A DNA stretch of 64,000 nucleotides, from assembly GCA_018268995.1 (NCBI GenBank), contig JAFDVL010000050.1:1-64000 (forward strand), written 5' to 3'. The translations under genes were made by a program, and so were the position numbers. This document shows positions 7,937-16,190 of this stretch, piece after piece; within the stretch, counting starts at the first letter, position 1; each line of letters begins with the position of its first letter. The DNA comes from Acidobacteriota bacterium. Its GTDB lineage: Bacteria; Acidobacteriota; Blastocatellia; RBC074. Below the pieces are notes generated by a model. That model worked only from the letters and a program-made list of their open reading frames with translations, was not told the DNA's origin and did no database searches.

Positions 7937-9214
7937 ATGAGTAAGAAGCTATTCCGCCTGAGTCTTGCGATCAGCGGGCTGGTTGTGGTCATTTTGATGG
8001 CCTCTGCCGCCCAGAAACCAACCCCCAAAGCGGTCACGTTTGCCAAAGACGTTGCCCCCATTTTGTACAAGAATTGCGCTGAATGTCATCGCCCCGGCGA
8101 AATGGGGCCCATGTCGTTGCTTTCGTATCAGGAAGCCCGACCGTGGGCGCGTTCCATCCGTGAACAGGTGGTGAGCCGTCAAATGCCGCCGTGGTCGGCA
8201 AATCCGCAACACGGGGCTTGGGCCAACGATCCGCGCTTGTCCCAGCAGGAAATTGACACGATTGTCGCCTGGGTTGCGGCAGGTTCCCCAAAGGGAGACG
8301 ACAAGGATTTACCGCCCGTGCCGAAATTTACTGAGGGCTGGACGATTGGCGAACCGGATGCGGTCTTTGAAATGAGCGAGGAATACGCCGTACCTGCCGA
8401 AGGCACCGTTCCCTATTTGTACTTCTCGTTGCCGACCAATCTGCCGGAAGACAAATGGATCAGCGCCGTGGAAATTCGCCCCGGCAATCGCTCAGTCGTG
8501 CATCACGTCATTGCCTACACGCAGGATGCAACTTCCAAAGACACGGCACCGGGCACAGAAGGCGAAACGCGTACCGGGCGCGTGCAACTAACAGGCATCA
8601 CGCCCAACAAACCGGGCGCGATCTTTGAAGAAGGCACCGCAAAGTTGCTGAAAAAAGGCGCAACGATTGTGTTTCAGATGCACTACACCACCAACGGCAA
8701 AGAAGCCAAAGATCGCACGAAGATTGGCTTGCGCTTCACCAAGAATCCGCCCAAACGGACGCTTGAAACCGGCAATGCGATTAACACGGCCTTTTCAATT
8801 CCTGCCGGAGCTGACAATCACGAAGTAGCGGCAACACGCACATTCAAAGAAGATGTCTATATCAATTCGTTCTCGCCGCACATGCACGTGCGTGGAAAAT
8901 CTTTCCGCTACACAGCAACATATCCCGACGGTCGTGCAGAAATTCTGCTGGATGTGCCACAGTATGATTTCAATTGGCAGCACACGTATGTTCCGAAAAA
9001 ACCGATCTTCCTGCCAAAAGGGACACGGCTGGATTGCGTAGCCTATTACGACAATTCCACAAAGAATAAATTCAACCCTGATCCGACCAAAGCCGTGCGC
9101 TGGGGTGATCAAACGTGGGAAGAAATGATGATCGGTTGGTATACCTATTACAAGGCAACACCGAACAACGCGCCTAAGGCTCCGGCTGCCAGCGAATCAG
9201 CCTCAGGACGCTAA
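7937..9214 (+). CDS. Exported cytochrome c / copper type II monooxygenase-like fusion
   Basis: A 425-residue secreted protein (signal peptide about 1-25). It has an N-terminal c-type heme site, CAECH at Cys47-His51, with Met57 or a later Met as possible sixth ligand. After about residue 130 a domain follows with histidine motifs typical of the peptidylglycine/dopamine monooxygenase fold: VVHHVIAY near 187, QMHYTT near 247 and HMHVRG near 315, which in that family bind two coppers. The heme domain could feed electrons to the copper site (inference). Substrate is unknown. The start is supported by AAGGAGAG upstream. A 13-bp-stem hairpin follows the stop. The 630 bases before the gene are filled by the palindrome and MITE described above. 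Confidence 0.85.
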   Translation: MSKKLFRLSLAISGLVVVILMASAAQKPTPKAVTFAKDVAPILYKNCAECHRPGEMGPMSLLSYQEARPWARSIREQVVSRQMPPWSANPQHGAWANDPRLSQQEIDTIVAWVAAGSPKGDDKDLPPVPKFTEGWTIGEPDAVFEMSEEYAVPAEGTVPYLYFSLPTNLPEDKWISAVEIRPGNRSVVHHVIAYTQDATSKDTAPGTEGETRTGRVQLTGITPNKPGAIFEEGTAKLLKKGATIVFQMHYTTNGKEAKDRTKIGLRFTKNPPKRTLETGNAINTAFSIPAGADNHEVAATRTFKEDVYINSFSPHMHVRGKSFRYTATYPDGRAEILLDVPQYDFNWQHTYVPKKPIFLPKGTRLDCVAYYDNSTKNKFNPDPTKAVRWGDQTWEEMMIGWYTYYKATPNNAPKAPAASESASGR

Positions 9215-9241
9215 AACCAGCGCAGCATCTTGCATAATCAT

Positions 9242-9284
9242 AAGCGGTACGAAGAGAATGATGACTTCTATCTTCGTACCGCTT
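9242..9284 (+). terminator. Hairpin terminator after the cytochrome/monooxygenase gene
   Basis: A perfect 13-bp stem, AAGCGGTACGAAG (9242-9254) with CTTCGTACCGCTT (9272-9284), follows the stop by 28 bases and is succeeded by a short pyrimidine run (TCTCTTTC). It lacks a long T tract, so termination strength is uncertain. Confidence 0.6.
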
Positions 9285-9300
9285 TCTCTTTCACAAATTT

Positions 9301-11013
9301 ATGAGCACAAGCACACAAACATCCAACCTCGTCGCAGGCGGCAGCTTTTTACTGGAAGACCGTCAGGCCAGCGAAGTTTTCACGCGCGAAGACATCAGCA
9401 AAGCGCAACAAATGATCGGACAAGTCGCCGAAGAATTTATGCGCCGCGAGGTCATGCCAAAAGCCGAAGAGATTTATCACAAGAACTGGCCCGTCTCGCG
9501 CGAGTTGATGCTGACAGCGGGCGAATTGGATTTGCTGCGCATTGATATTCCCGAAGCCTACGGCGGGCTGGGCCTCGACAAAGTCAGTTCGGCTTACGTC
9601 GGCGAACAGATGGCATTACTGCCTTCGTTTGGCGCAACGCTCGGCGCGCATACGGCGATTGGCTCCCTGCCAACCGTTTATTTTGGCAACGAAGCACAAC
9701 GCGAAAAATATCTGCCGAAACTCGCTTCTGGCGAATGGATCGCGGCGTTTTGCCTGACGGAAACAGAATCCGGCTCCGACGCTTTGGCGGCAAAAACCAA
9801 AGCGACGCTTTCTGCGGACGGCACGCATTACATTTTGAATGGCCGCAAAATGTGGATTACGAACGGCGGGCTGGCCGAGTTGTTCACGATCTTTGCCAAA
9901 GTAGATGGCGAGAAATTCACGGCGTTTTTAGTCGAGCGCGGGATGGGCGTCGAAAGCGCACCGGAAGAAAAAAAGCTTGGATTAGACGGCAGTTCGACCA
10001 CGGCAATTGTGCTGGAAAATTGCCAAGTCCCGATTGAAAACGTACTTGGAGAAATCGGCAAAGGACACGTCGTTGCATTCAACGTGCTGAATTTCGGGCG
10101 GCTCAAACTCGGCAGCCGCAATCTGGGCCAGGCGAAATTGGCGCTCAACACCGCGATCAGCTACGCCAAAGACCGACATCAATTCAATCGTCCGATTGCC
10201 AGCTTCGGAATGATTCGCCAGAAGATTGCCGAAATGGCGACACGCATCTACGTCGGCGATGCGATGGTCTGGCGCACCCTGGGAATGGTGGACGACACAC
10301 TGGCAACGGTTGATCCGAACAACACCATGCAAACGCTGAAGGCCATTGAGCAATACGCCGTAGAATGCTCCATCATCAAAGTCTGGACGAGCGAAGCGTT
10401 GGCCTACGTTGTGGATGAAAACGTACAGATTCACGGCGGCTACGGCTTCTCACAGGAATTCTCCGCCGAGCGAGCCTATCGCGACGCCCGAATCACTCGC
10501 ATTTACGAAGGCACCAATGAAATCAATCGCACCATCATTCCCACACGTTTACTGAAAGGTGCCATGCGCGAGGCATTGCTGAATTGGAAGGAGGACAGCA
10601 AGCCAGCGACAGAACCTTCGTTGCGCACCGCAACCGCCAACGCCAAACGCGCAGGCATCGTTGCCTTGCAATCTGCTGCCACAAAGTACGGCGAAACGCT
10701 CGCGCGGGAGCAGGAAGTATTGGGCCTGATTGCTGACATCATCATCGAAGCCTTCGCCATCGAAAGCACGATGCTGCGCACCGAAAAGTTGATTGCCAAA
10801 CAGGGCGAAACGGCGTGTGCAATTCCCATCGCCATGACCGAAACCTACACCTGCGATGCAATGGAACGAATCGCGCAAAAGCTGCGGACGCTGCACGCCG
10901 AATTGCCAAACGACGCGTTAGCAAATGCAATCGCGTTACATCCCGTCAACACCATCGCCACACGCAAACAAATCGCAGATGTAGTCATCGAAGCCGGACG
11001 TTATTTGTGGTAA
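9301..11013 (+). CDS. Acyl-CoA dehydrogenase with long C-terminal extension
   Basis: A 570-residue FAD enzyme that introduces the trans-2,3 double bond in acyl-CoA during beta-oxidation. Signatures include FCLTETESGSDA near residue 150 and GLDGSST. The QIHGGYGF segment and IYEGTNEINR near 401-410 carry the catalytic glutamate in the position used by medium-chain enzymes. About 150 further residues after the core place it with the ACAD9/very-long-chain group, whose tail mediates membrane association and dimerisation. No clear ribosome site precedes the ATG. It converges on an acyl-CoA ligase gene, so the two enzymes of fatty-acid activation and first oxidation are neighbours. Confidence 0.93.
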   Translation: MSTSTQTSNLVAGGSFLLEDRQASEVFTREDISKAQQMIGQVAEEFMRREVMPKAEEIYHKNWPVSRELMLTAGELDLLRIDIPEAYGGLGLDKVSSAYVGEQMALLPSFGATLGAHTAIGSLPTVYFGNEAQREKYLPKLASGEWIAAFCLTETESGSDALAAKTKATLSADGTHYILNGRKMWITNGGLAELFTIFAKVDGEKFTAFLVERGMGVESAPEEKKLGLDGSSTTAIVLENCQVPIENVLGEIGKGHVVAFNVLNFGRLKLGSRNLGQAKLALNTAISYAKDRHQFNRPIASFGMIRQKIAEMATRIYVGDAMVWRTLGMVDDTLATVDPNNTMQTLKAIEQYAVECSIIKVWTSEALAYVVDENVQIHGGYGFSQEFSAERAYRDARITRIYEGTNEINRTIIPTRLLKGAMREALLNWKEDSKPATEPSLRTATANAKRAGIVALQSAATKYGETLAREQEVLGLIADIIIEAFAIESTMLRTEKLIAKQGETACAIPIAMTETYTCDAMERIAQKLRTLHAELPNDALANAIALHPVNTIATRKQIADVVIEAGRYLW

Positions 11014-11017
11014 TGAA

Positions 11018-11132
11018 GGGAAGGAGAGAAAGAGCGGGAGAGAGAAAGAGGGAGAGAGGGAAGGAGCAAATGGGTACCCGCTCTCTCCTTCTCTCATTCT
11101 CCCCATCGCTCTTTCTCTCTTCGAGCCTTCCC
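11018..11132. terminator. Purine/pyrimidine strand-switch hairpin between convergent genes
   Basis: About 50 almost purely purine bases (blocks such as GAGAGAAAGAGCGGGAGAG) are followed by about 50 almost purely pyrimidine bases that are an imperfect inverted copy. They share the blocks GGGAAGG and AGAGAAAGAGCG. The structure fills the gap between two convergent stop codons and could act as a two-way terminator. Confidence 0.55.
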
Positions 11133-11149
11133 CAGTCGGGCTTCTGCCA
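11133..11149. repeat. Family A half-repeat
   Basis: CAGTCGGGCTTCTGCCA matches one arm of the family A palindrome found complete at 54759-54856. It begins directly after the stop codon of the acyl-CoA ligase on the minus strand. Confidence 0.7.
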
Positions 11150-12646
11150 TTAGCGGAGCGGCTTTCCCCATATAGTCTCTTTCCTGAGCGGGGCTTTCAG
11201 CACTTTGCCGCCGGGATTGCGGGGCAGAGGTTCATCGCGTACCACGATAAATTGCGGCACTTTGAAATCAGCGAGCAGTTCACGCGCAAAACTCGTGACG
11301 TCGTTCGGATTAATTTGCTGACCGGGGCGCGGCACAATCACAGCGCCGACTTTTTCGCCCATCATCTTGTCCGGCACACCAATCACAGCAACTTCAAAGA
11401 CTGCTGGATGCGCGGCTAAGGCGTTTTCGACTTCGACGCAATACACGTTTTCGCCACCGCGATTGATCATGTCTTTCTTGCGATCCACGATATACACAAA
11501 GCCTTCGGGGCTGATGCGTGCCATATCGCCTGTGTGCAACCAGCCATTGACGAACGTTTCCGCCGTCGCTTCGGGCTTGTTCCAATAGCCTTTCACCACG
11601 TTCGAGCCACGAATCAACAGTTCGCCCACGCCGGTTTCAGCATCCGGTTCAAACAGGTCAACGTCCACAATTGGAATCGGGAAACCGACGGAATCAGGAT
11701 TCGTGCGCGCAAATTCGTGCGGCAGGAACGTCGAAACCGAAGAGGTTTCCGTCAGACCAAAGCCATTGCCGACGCGCGCATTGGGAAAGGCTTCGACAAT
11801 CCGTCCGACCAGTTCCGGCGGCATTGGCGCGCCGCCGTATGAAAGCCAGCGCACGTTCGACGTATCGAAATCCTTGAAGTTCGCTTGATTCAGCGCCAGC
11901 CAGTAGATCGCTGGAACGCTGGTGATTTGATTGATGCGCTCGGCATTGATCGTTTGCAGAAATGTTTGCACTTCAAACTGTGGCAGGATGACAGCCGTAC
12001 CACCGGAACCGAGGCACGGAAGAAACTGTGCATTGCAGGCGGTGACGTGAAACAGCGGAATGCTAATTAGCGTACGAATACCGCTTTCACGCGGCAACGG
12101 AACGATGCGAAAGCGGCTTTCAAAAATCGAGAGGAAATTCTCATGCGTCGTCATCGCACCTTTCGGAAAGCCCGTCGTCCCACTGGTATAAAAAATGGCG
12201 GCGAGGTCATCGCGCTGCAACGATTCGATTACAAACGGCTCGCCATCAGGCAAAGGCGCGCCAGGCAAAAAGGAAAACCGCGCCCCGCAATCATTGACGA
12301 CGTACACTACTTCGGCAGGCGAAAACCGTGTATTGACAGGCACCGCAATCGCACCCGTCATTTGAATGCCCCAGAACGCAAGACACCAATCCAACCCATT
12401 GCCCAATTGAATCGTGACGCGATCTTTTGGGTTGATGCCCTGCGCCTTTAATCCACCGGCAATCCGCGCCGCCGCATCCCAAAATTGCTGATAATGAATT
12501 CGCCTTCCGCCGACTTCCACGACAGCTTCGGACTGCGGCACCAACTCGACGCTGCGACGCAATAAATCAATCAGGGATGCAGGCAATTTGTCGTAATGCG
12601 CAATTCCCTGCTCATCGCGGTGAATCCCGCTGGTATCAAAAATCAT
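11150..12646 (-). CDS. Acyl-CoA synthetase (AMP-forming, class I adenylate-forming enzyme)
   Basis: About 498 residues. It activates a carboxylic acid to its acyl-AMP and then acyl-CoA. Visible motifs are the P-loop YTSGTTGFPKG at residues 153-163, the GFGLTETSS adenine loop, and the hinge region GWLHTGDMARISPEGFVYIVDRKKDMI. A C-terminal RNPGGKVLK follows with the catalytic lysine. The frame runs 36 codons further upstream, but that part is read through a family C repeat. AAGGAG ten bases before the ATG at 12646 supports the start given. Likely substrates are medium or long fatty acids (inference from family and the adjacent acyl-CoA dehydrogenase). Confidence 0.9.
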   Translation of the reverse strand: MIFDTSGIHRDEQGIAHYDKLPASLIDLLRRSVELVPQSEAVVEVGGRRIHYQQFWDAAARIAGGLKAQGINPKDRVTIQLGNGLDWCLAFWGIQMTGAIAVPVNTRFSPAEVVYVVNDCGARFSFLPGAPLPDGEPFVIESLQRDDLAAIFYTSGTTGFPKGAMTTHENFLSIFESRFRIVPLPRESGIRTLISIPLFHVTACNAQFLPCLGSGGTAVILPQFEVQTFLQTINAERINQITSVPAIYWLALNQANFKDFDTSNVRWLSYGGAPMPPELVGRIVEAFPNARVGNGFGLTETSSVSTFLPHEFARTNPDSVGFPIPIVDVDLFEPDAETGVGELLIRGSNVVKGYWNKPEATAETFVNGWLHTGDMARISPEGFVYIVDRKKDMINRGGENVYCVEVENALAAHPAVFEVAVIGVPDKMMGEKVGAVIVPRPGQQINPNDVTSFARELLADFKVPQFIVVRDEPLPRNPGGKVLKAPLRKETIWGKPLR

Positions 12647-12662
12647 GAATGCGTAGCTCCTT

Positions 12663-12755
12663 ATGTAAAGCAAACATCCTGTTTGCTCCTCCGAAAAATA
12701 GTTTTTGCTTACAGAATAACGCCCAGCGAGGCAAACAAGATGTTTGCCATACATG
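12663..12755. repeat. Family C palindromic repeat
   Basis: AGCAAACATCCTGTTTGCT at 12669-12687 is matched by a decayed inverted partner, GCAAACAAGATGTTTGCC, ending near 12750. A much cleaner copy of the same repeat lies at 16102-16176. It lies directly upstream of the acyl-CoA ligase start. Confidence 0.75.
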
Positions 12756-12775
12756 ACTGTGCAATGAGAGGAGTC

Positions 12776-12804
12776 TTGACAACCTACTTACCGCCCGGTA
12801 AGTT
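12776..12804 (+). promoter_or_regulatory. Sigma-70 promoter overlapped by an 18-bp palindromic operator
   Basis: A consensus -35 box TTGACA (12776-12781) is separated by 17 bases from TAAGTT (12799-12804). The spacer and -10 box contain ACTTACCGCCCGGTAAGT (12786-12803), a palindrome with 8-bp arms and a 2-bp centre. This is the usual position and form of a TetR-type repressor site. The promoter points toward the hydrolase remnant and the PQQ-propeller gene. The same palindrome lies 140 bases upstream of the divergent acyl-CoA ligase. The half-site ACTTAC recurs in the palindrome at 47652. Confidence 0.6.
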
Positions 12805-12848
12805 TACGAACAATTAGCAGGGTAATCAATGCGCGTGACGAGAAACGC

Positions 12849-13019
12849 GTGACGAATGAAAAAACAGATGCAACAATGTCCGCACGCGCTGACGCTGACA
12901 ATTCGCAAACCGCGCTCGAAGTCCTGACCGGGCCAAAGAAATTGGTACTCGTGCCGGACATTACTCATTTCGAGATAGACATCAACGAAACCTTTGAACA
13001 GCTCGAATGTCGCTGCTGA
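12849..13019 (+). pseudogene. C-terminal remnant of an alpha/beta hydrolase
   Basis: A 56-codon open frame beginning GTG. Its second half, LEVLTGPKKLVLVPDITHFE, looks like the last strand and catalytic-histidine loop (PKxLVxVPxxTHFE) of dienelactone-hydrolase-like or YcjY-like alpha/beta hydrolases. There is no room for the rest of the enzyme, since a strong promoter lies just upstream. It is most simply a gene fragment left by deletion, possibly still transcribed. The identification rests on one short motif. Confidence 0.45.
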
Positions 13020-13061
13020 TGAATCCTGCAAGCATTTGAGTCTGGAAGCGAAACCAAACCA

Positions 13062-14921
13062 ATGAAAGTATCAGCAAAACTCTTATTACTAAGTCTCTTG
13101 ATGGCCCTGGCCTGTTGCTGGGCTTTTATCGCATCGGCACAAGACCCAATGGGCAAAGACGCGCCGCCCGATGGGGCGAAGCTCTATGAACAACGCTGCG
13201 CGATGTGCCACGACAATGCGCAGGATCGCACACCGCCCAAAGCGATGCTGGCACGGCGCAGCCCGGAGGAAGTCATTGCTGCCTTGACCACGGGTTCAAT
13301 GAAAACGCAGGCCAGCGGGTTGAAAGAATTGGAAATTCGCGCCATTGCCGTGTATCTGACAGGCAAAAACCCCAACGGCGTCATTGACCCGTCGCAGCTT
13401 GCCAATCGTTGCGCCACGCCCGGCGGGCCAATCAATCTGAAAGCAGCGGGCTGGAATGGCTGGGGCGCGGACTCTGACAACACGCGCTTTCAGCCGAAGC
13501 CTGGATTGAAACCCGAAGATGTATCACGGCTGAAGGTCAAATGGGTTTTCGCGTATCCCACGACGATGGCAATTGGCCAGCCGACGGTTGTTGGCAATCG
13601 CTTGTATGCCACGACCGATTCAGGGCAAGTCATCAACCTCAATGCCGAAACAGGCTGTACTTATTGGGCTGTGAGCGTCGGCGCACCTGTTCGTACGGCT
13701 GTCACCGTTGCGCCAGCGCCCGCAGGCAGCAAAGCAAAGTTCGTAGCATATTTCGGCGACGAGCGCGCCACGGTTCACGCGGTAAATGCGGAAACAGGAG
13801 AACCGCTCTGGAAAATCAAAGTTGACGATCATCCGGTTGGGCGCATCACGGGTTCTCCTGTGCTGCACAAAAACCGTTTGTACGTCCCGGTGTCTTCCAT
13901 CGAAGAGGCGATTTCACGTGGCGACAAATACGAATGTTGCAAGTTTCGTGGCAGCATCGTGGCGATTGATGTCGCAACGGGCAAGCAGCTTTGGAAGTCG
14001 TTTTCGATCACGGAAGAAATGAAGCCGTACAAAAAGAATTCTGCCGGAACGCAGCTTTACGGCCCGGCAGGCGCGGCCATCTGGTCTGCACCAACAATTG
14101 ATGCCAAACGCGGCGTGCTGTATGCGGGCACTGGAAATTCCTACACCGACGCGCCAACGACCGGAGCCGATGCGATCATTGCTTTTGACTTGGAGACAGG
14201 CAAAATTCGCTGGCAAAATCAGGTTTTGCCCAACGACAATTATATTATGAACTGTCGCCAGCCGGGCGTCGGAAATTGCCCCAAAGAAGCAGGGCCGGAT
14301 TACGACTTTGGCAGTTCACCGATTTTGCGCAAGCTGCCCAATGGCAAGGATGTCATTCTGGCGGGACAAAAATCAGGGCAGCTTTATGCGCTTGATCCCG
14401 ATCAACAGGGCAAGAAGCTGTGGGAAGTCAGGCTCAGCAGCGGCACAGCGCTGGGCGGTATTGAATGGGGCTTTACGGCAGACAAAACTAATGTCTATGT
14501 GCCCATTGCTGATCCATTCGGCGCACCCGAAGTGCGGAAACCAGGGCTGACCGCGTTGAAGATTGCCAATGGCGAAACCATTTGGCATACGCCTGCGCCT
14601 CCAGCCAAATGCGCGTGGGGCATCCAGCGTTGCAGCAATGCACAATCCGCTGCCGCGTCCTTAATTCCTGGCATTGTCTTTTCGGGAACGTCAGATGGAC
14701 ACTTGCGTGCGTATGACACGCGCGGTGGAAAGATCGTGTGGGATTTTGATACTGCTGCGCAACCATACAACGCGGTCAACGGCAAACAAGCCAAAGGCGG
14801 CACGATTGATGCGGGTGGAGCAACGATTGCCAATGGCATGGTGTATATCAATTCCGGCTACGGTCGCATTTTAGGGATGCCAGGCAACGCGTTGATCGCC
14901 TTTTCAGTGGATGGAAAATAG
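13062..14921 (+). CDS. Exported cytochrome c / PQQ beta-propeller dehydrogenase
   Basis: A 619-residue secreted quinoprotein. A signal peptide (1-26) is followed by a c-type heme domain with CAMCH at Cys46-His50. An eight-bladed propeller with repeated tryptophan-docking blades (for example AINAETG, VAIDVATGKQLW, IAFDLETGKIRW, LTALKIANGETIW) then follows. A vicinal cysteine pair in YECCKF near residue 291 resembles the disulfide that packs against PQQ. The layout is that of polyvinyl-alcohol or sorbose dehydrogenase relatives, though those often have the heme domain at the other end. It oxidises an alcohol or sugar in the periplasm and passes electrons to its own heme; the substrate cannot be told. 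It lies downstream of the operator-controlled promoter at 12776. Confidence 0.88.
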   Translation: MKVSAKLLLLSLLMALACCWAFIASAQDPMGKDAPPDGAKLYEQRCAMCHDNAQDRTPPKAMLARRSPEEVIAALTTGSMKTQASGLKELEIRAIAVYLTGKNPNGVIDPSQLANRCATPGGPINLKAAGWNGWGADSDNTRFQPKPGLKPEDVSRLKVKWVFAYPTTMAIGQPTVVGNRLYATTDSGQVINLNAETGCTYWAVSVGAPVRTAVTVAPAPAGSKAKFVAYFGDERATVHAVNAETGEPLWKIKVDDHPVGRITGSPVLHKNRLYVPVSSIEEAISRGDKYECCKFRGSIVAIDVATGKQLWKSFSITEEMKPYKKNSAGTQLYGPAGAAIWSAPTIDAKRGVLYAGTGNSYTDAPTTGADAIIAFDLETGKIRWQNQVLPNDNYIMNCRQPGVGNCPKEAGPDYDFGSSPILRKLPNGKDVILAGQKSGQLYALDPDQQGKKLWEVRLSSGTALGGIEWGFTADKTNVYVPIADPFGAPEVRKPGLTALKIANGETIWHTPAPPAKCAWGIQRCSNAQSAAASLIPGIVFSGTSDGHLRAYDTRGGKIVWDFDTAAQPYNAVNGKQAKGGTIDAGGATIANGMVYINSGYGRILGMPGNALIAFSVDGK

Positions 14922-14925
14922 GTAT

Positions 14926-14944
14926 GACAGGCGGCCCGCCTGTC
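14926..14944. repeat. Family B REP, single unit
   Basis: GACAGGCGGCCCGCCTGTC is the core REP palindrome of the family that flanks the RAYT gene at 43 kb. This is a lone unit a few bases after the PQQ-propeller gene's stop. Confidence 0.8.
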
Positions 14945-14984
14945 CCTTTCTGAAGCGAGTCGCCAATCTTACCCTTTATTTGCT

Positions 14985-15515
14985 ATGTCATTTTTCTCTT
15001 TTCGGAAAGCAATTCTGGCAGAAGCGCGCGTCATTGCTGACCTCATCAATTCCGCTTATCGTGGCGATTCCAGCCGTGCCGGGTGGACGACAGAAGCGGA
15101 TCTCGTGATGGGGACGCGAATCAATGAAGCTGAAATTTGCGGGCTGATTGAAATGCAGGATTCTTTTATCCTGCTCTGCCTGCAAGCAAAGGAAATTATT
15201 GGGACGATACACCTGCAAAAAATAGACGGCGCGGCTTATCTTGGACTCTTCGTCGTCAAACCTAATTTGCAAGGGAATGGCATCGGTAAGCAGTTGATGG
15301 CTGAAGCGGAAAAACTGGCCCGGCAGCAATGGAATGTCACACGCATCTGGATGACAACGATTGCTCAGCGATCAGAACTTGTTTCTTTTTATGAACGGCG
15401 TGGGTACCAGCGAACGGGACAGCGAAAACCCTTTCCCACAGAACTCGGAGATAACAGGCCAATAGTCGAAGGGTTACAACTTGAAATCCTGGAAAAGCAC
15501 CTGTCATCGGATTAA
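14985..15515 (+). CDS. GNAT family N-acetyltransferase
   Basis: A 176-residue GNAT protein. The acetyl-CoA pyrophosphate loop is LQGNGIGKQLM (Q/RxxGxG/A form) near residue 95. It is preceded by the YLGLFVVKP strand and followed by FYERRGYQRTG, a typical GNAT C-terminal motif. The acceptor substrate is unknown. No clear ribosome site is visible. The 296 bases after it (15516-15811) are AT-richer than the surroundings and hold no gene or repeat I can recognise. Confidence 0.88.
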   Translation: MSFFSFRKAILAEARVIADLINSAYRGDSSRAGWTTEADLVMGTRINEAEICGLIEMQDSFILLCLQAKEIIGTIHLQKIDGAAYLGLFVVKPNLQGNGIGKQLMAEAEKLARQQWNVTRIWMTTIAQRSELVSFYERRGYQRTGQRKPFPTELGDNRPIVEGLQLEILEKHLSSD

Positions 15516-15811
15516 TCACAAATAAAGACCACAAATCATTAGGAATTTTCCAGATTAGCTCTTGTATAAACAGTTAAACATAATGTAAAAATATGGCAGC
15601 GAAAGGTTGCTATCCAAAATTACACGTCGCTGCTACAAAGCCAGATAGATACGCTTCCGGTGCGTTTCTCTTGGTTATTGGCCACGTAATGCAGCGTGGT
15701 AAAGTGGATATAGTTCTTTCGGGCGAATAAACCGAGCGGTCGTGAATTATTCGCATCTCCACGAGTTATATTTGAACATAAACCACCCACTATCAAAGAC
15801 AGGAGCTTGTT

Positions 15812-16090
15812 ATTAACACTACAACTGCATCCAAAGAAGACGCCCTCCTCCTGGAATTGCTCCAGAAAACTGTAGCTCATCGGCTGCGCTGGGGATTTCA
15901 ACCTCCCTCTACAGTTCAGACCAATATTGGCAAGTTGCATTATGTCTTACGATTGCGACGCGATGTCTATCGGCTGACGGCACGTCGTGATGGTGGGAAA
16001 ACGGTCAACTTCACGATTGAACGAAAGGCGAGCGAAGGAGAGTACCTCAAACAGCTATTCCAACTCGCAACCCAAACCCAGACAAGTTAA
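15812..16090 (+). CDS. Small hypothetical protein with possible ATT start
   Basis: An open frame of 92 codons. The first standard start in frame is TTG at 15857, but coding-like sequence continues upstream to an ATT codon at 15812, placed six bases after an excellent AGGAG. Read from ATT the protein begins MNTTTASKEDALLLELLQ and is basic and helical to begin with, then strand-rich (LHYVLRLRRDVYRLTARR). I do not recognise a family. ATT initiation is rare (known in infC), so the start is an inference from the ribosome site. A family C repeat follows the stop by 11 bases. Confidence 0.45.
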   Translation: MNTTTASKEDALLLELLQKTVAHRLRWGFQPPSTVQTNIGKLHYVLRLRRDVYRLTARRDGGKTVNFTIERKASEGEYLKQLFQLATQTQTS

Positions 16091-16101
16091 CGCAAATAAA
16101 A

Positions 16102-16176
16102 TGTACAGCAAACATCCTGTTTGCTGCTCTGCGGAAGACAACCGTGCGGAGCAGCAAACAGGATGTTTGCTGTACA
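16102..16176. repeat. Family C palindromic repeat, intact hairpin
   Basis: Arms of 28 bases pair perfectly: 16102-16129 with 16149-16176, core AGCAAACATCCTGTTTGCT. It lies between the small hypothetical ORF and the convergent EEP gene and could also serve as a terminator. Confidence 0.85.
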
Positions 16177-16190
16177 GTCAAAAACAGATT

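Noticed and set aside
12647..12754. N-terminal extension of the acyl-CoA ligase by 36 codons.
   Set aside because: The codons are family C repeat sequence, and AAGGAG correctly placed before the ATG at 12646 supports the shorter protein.
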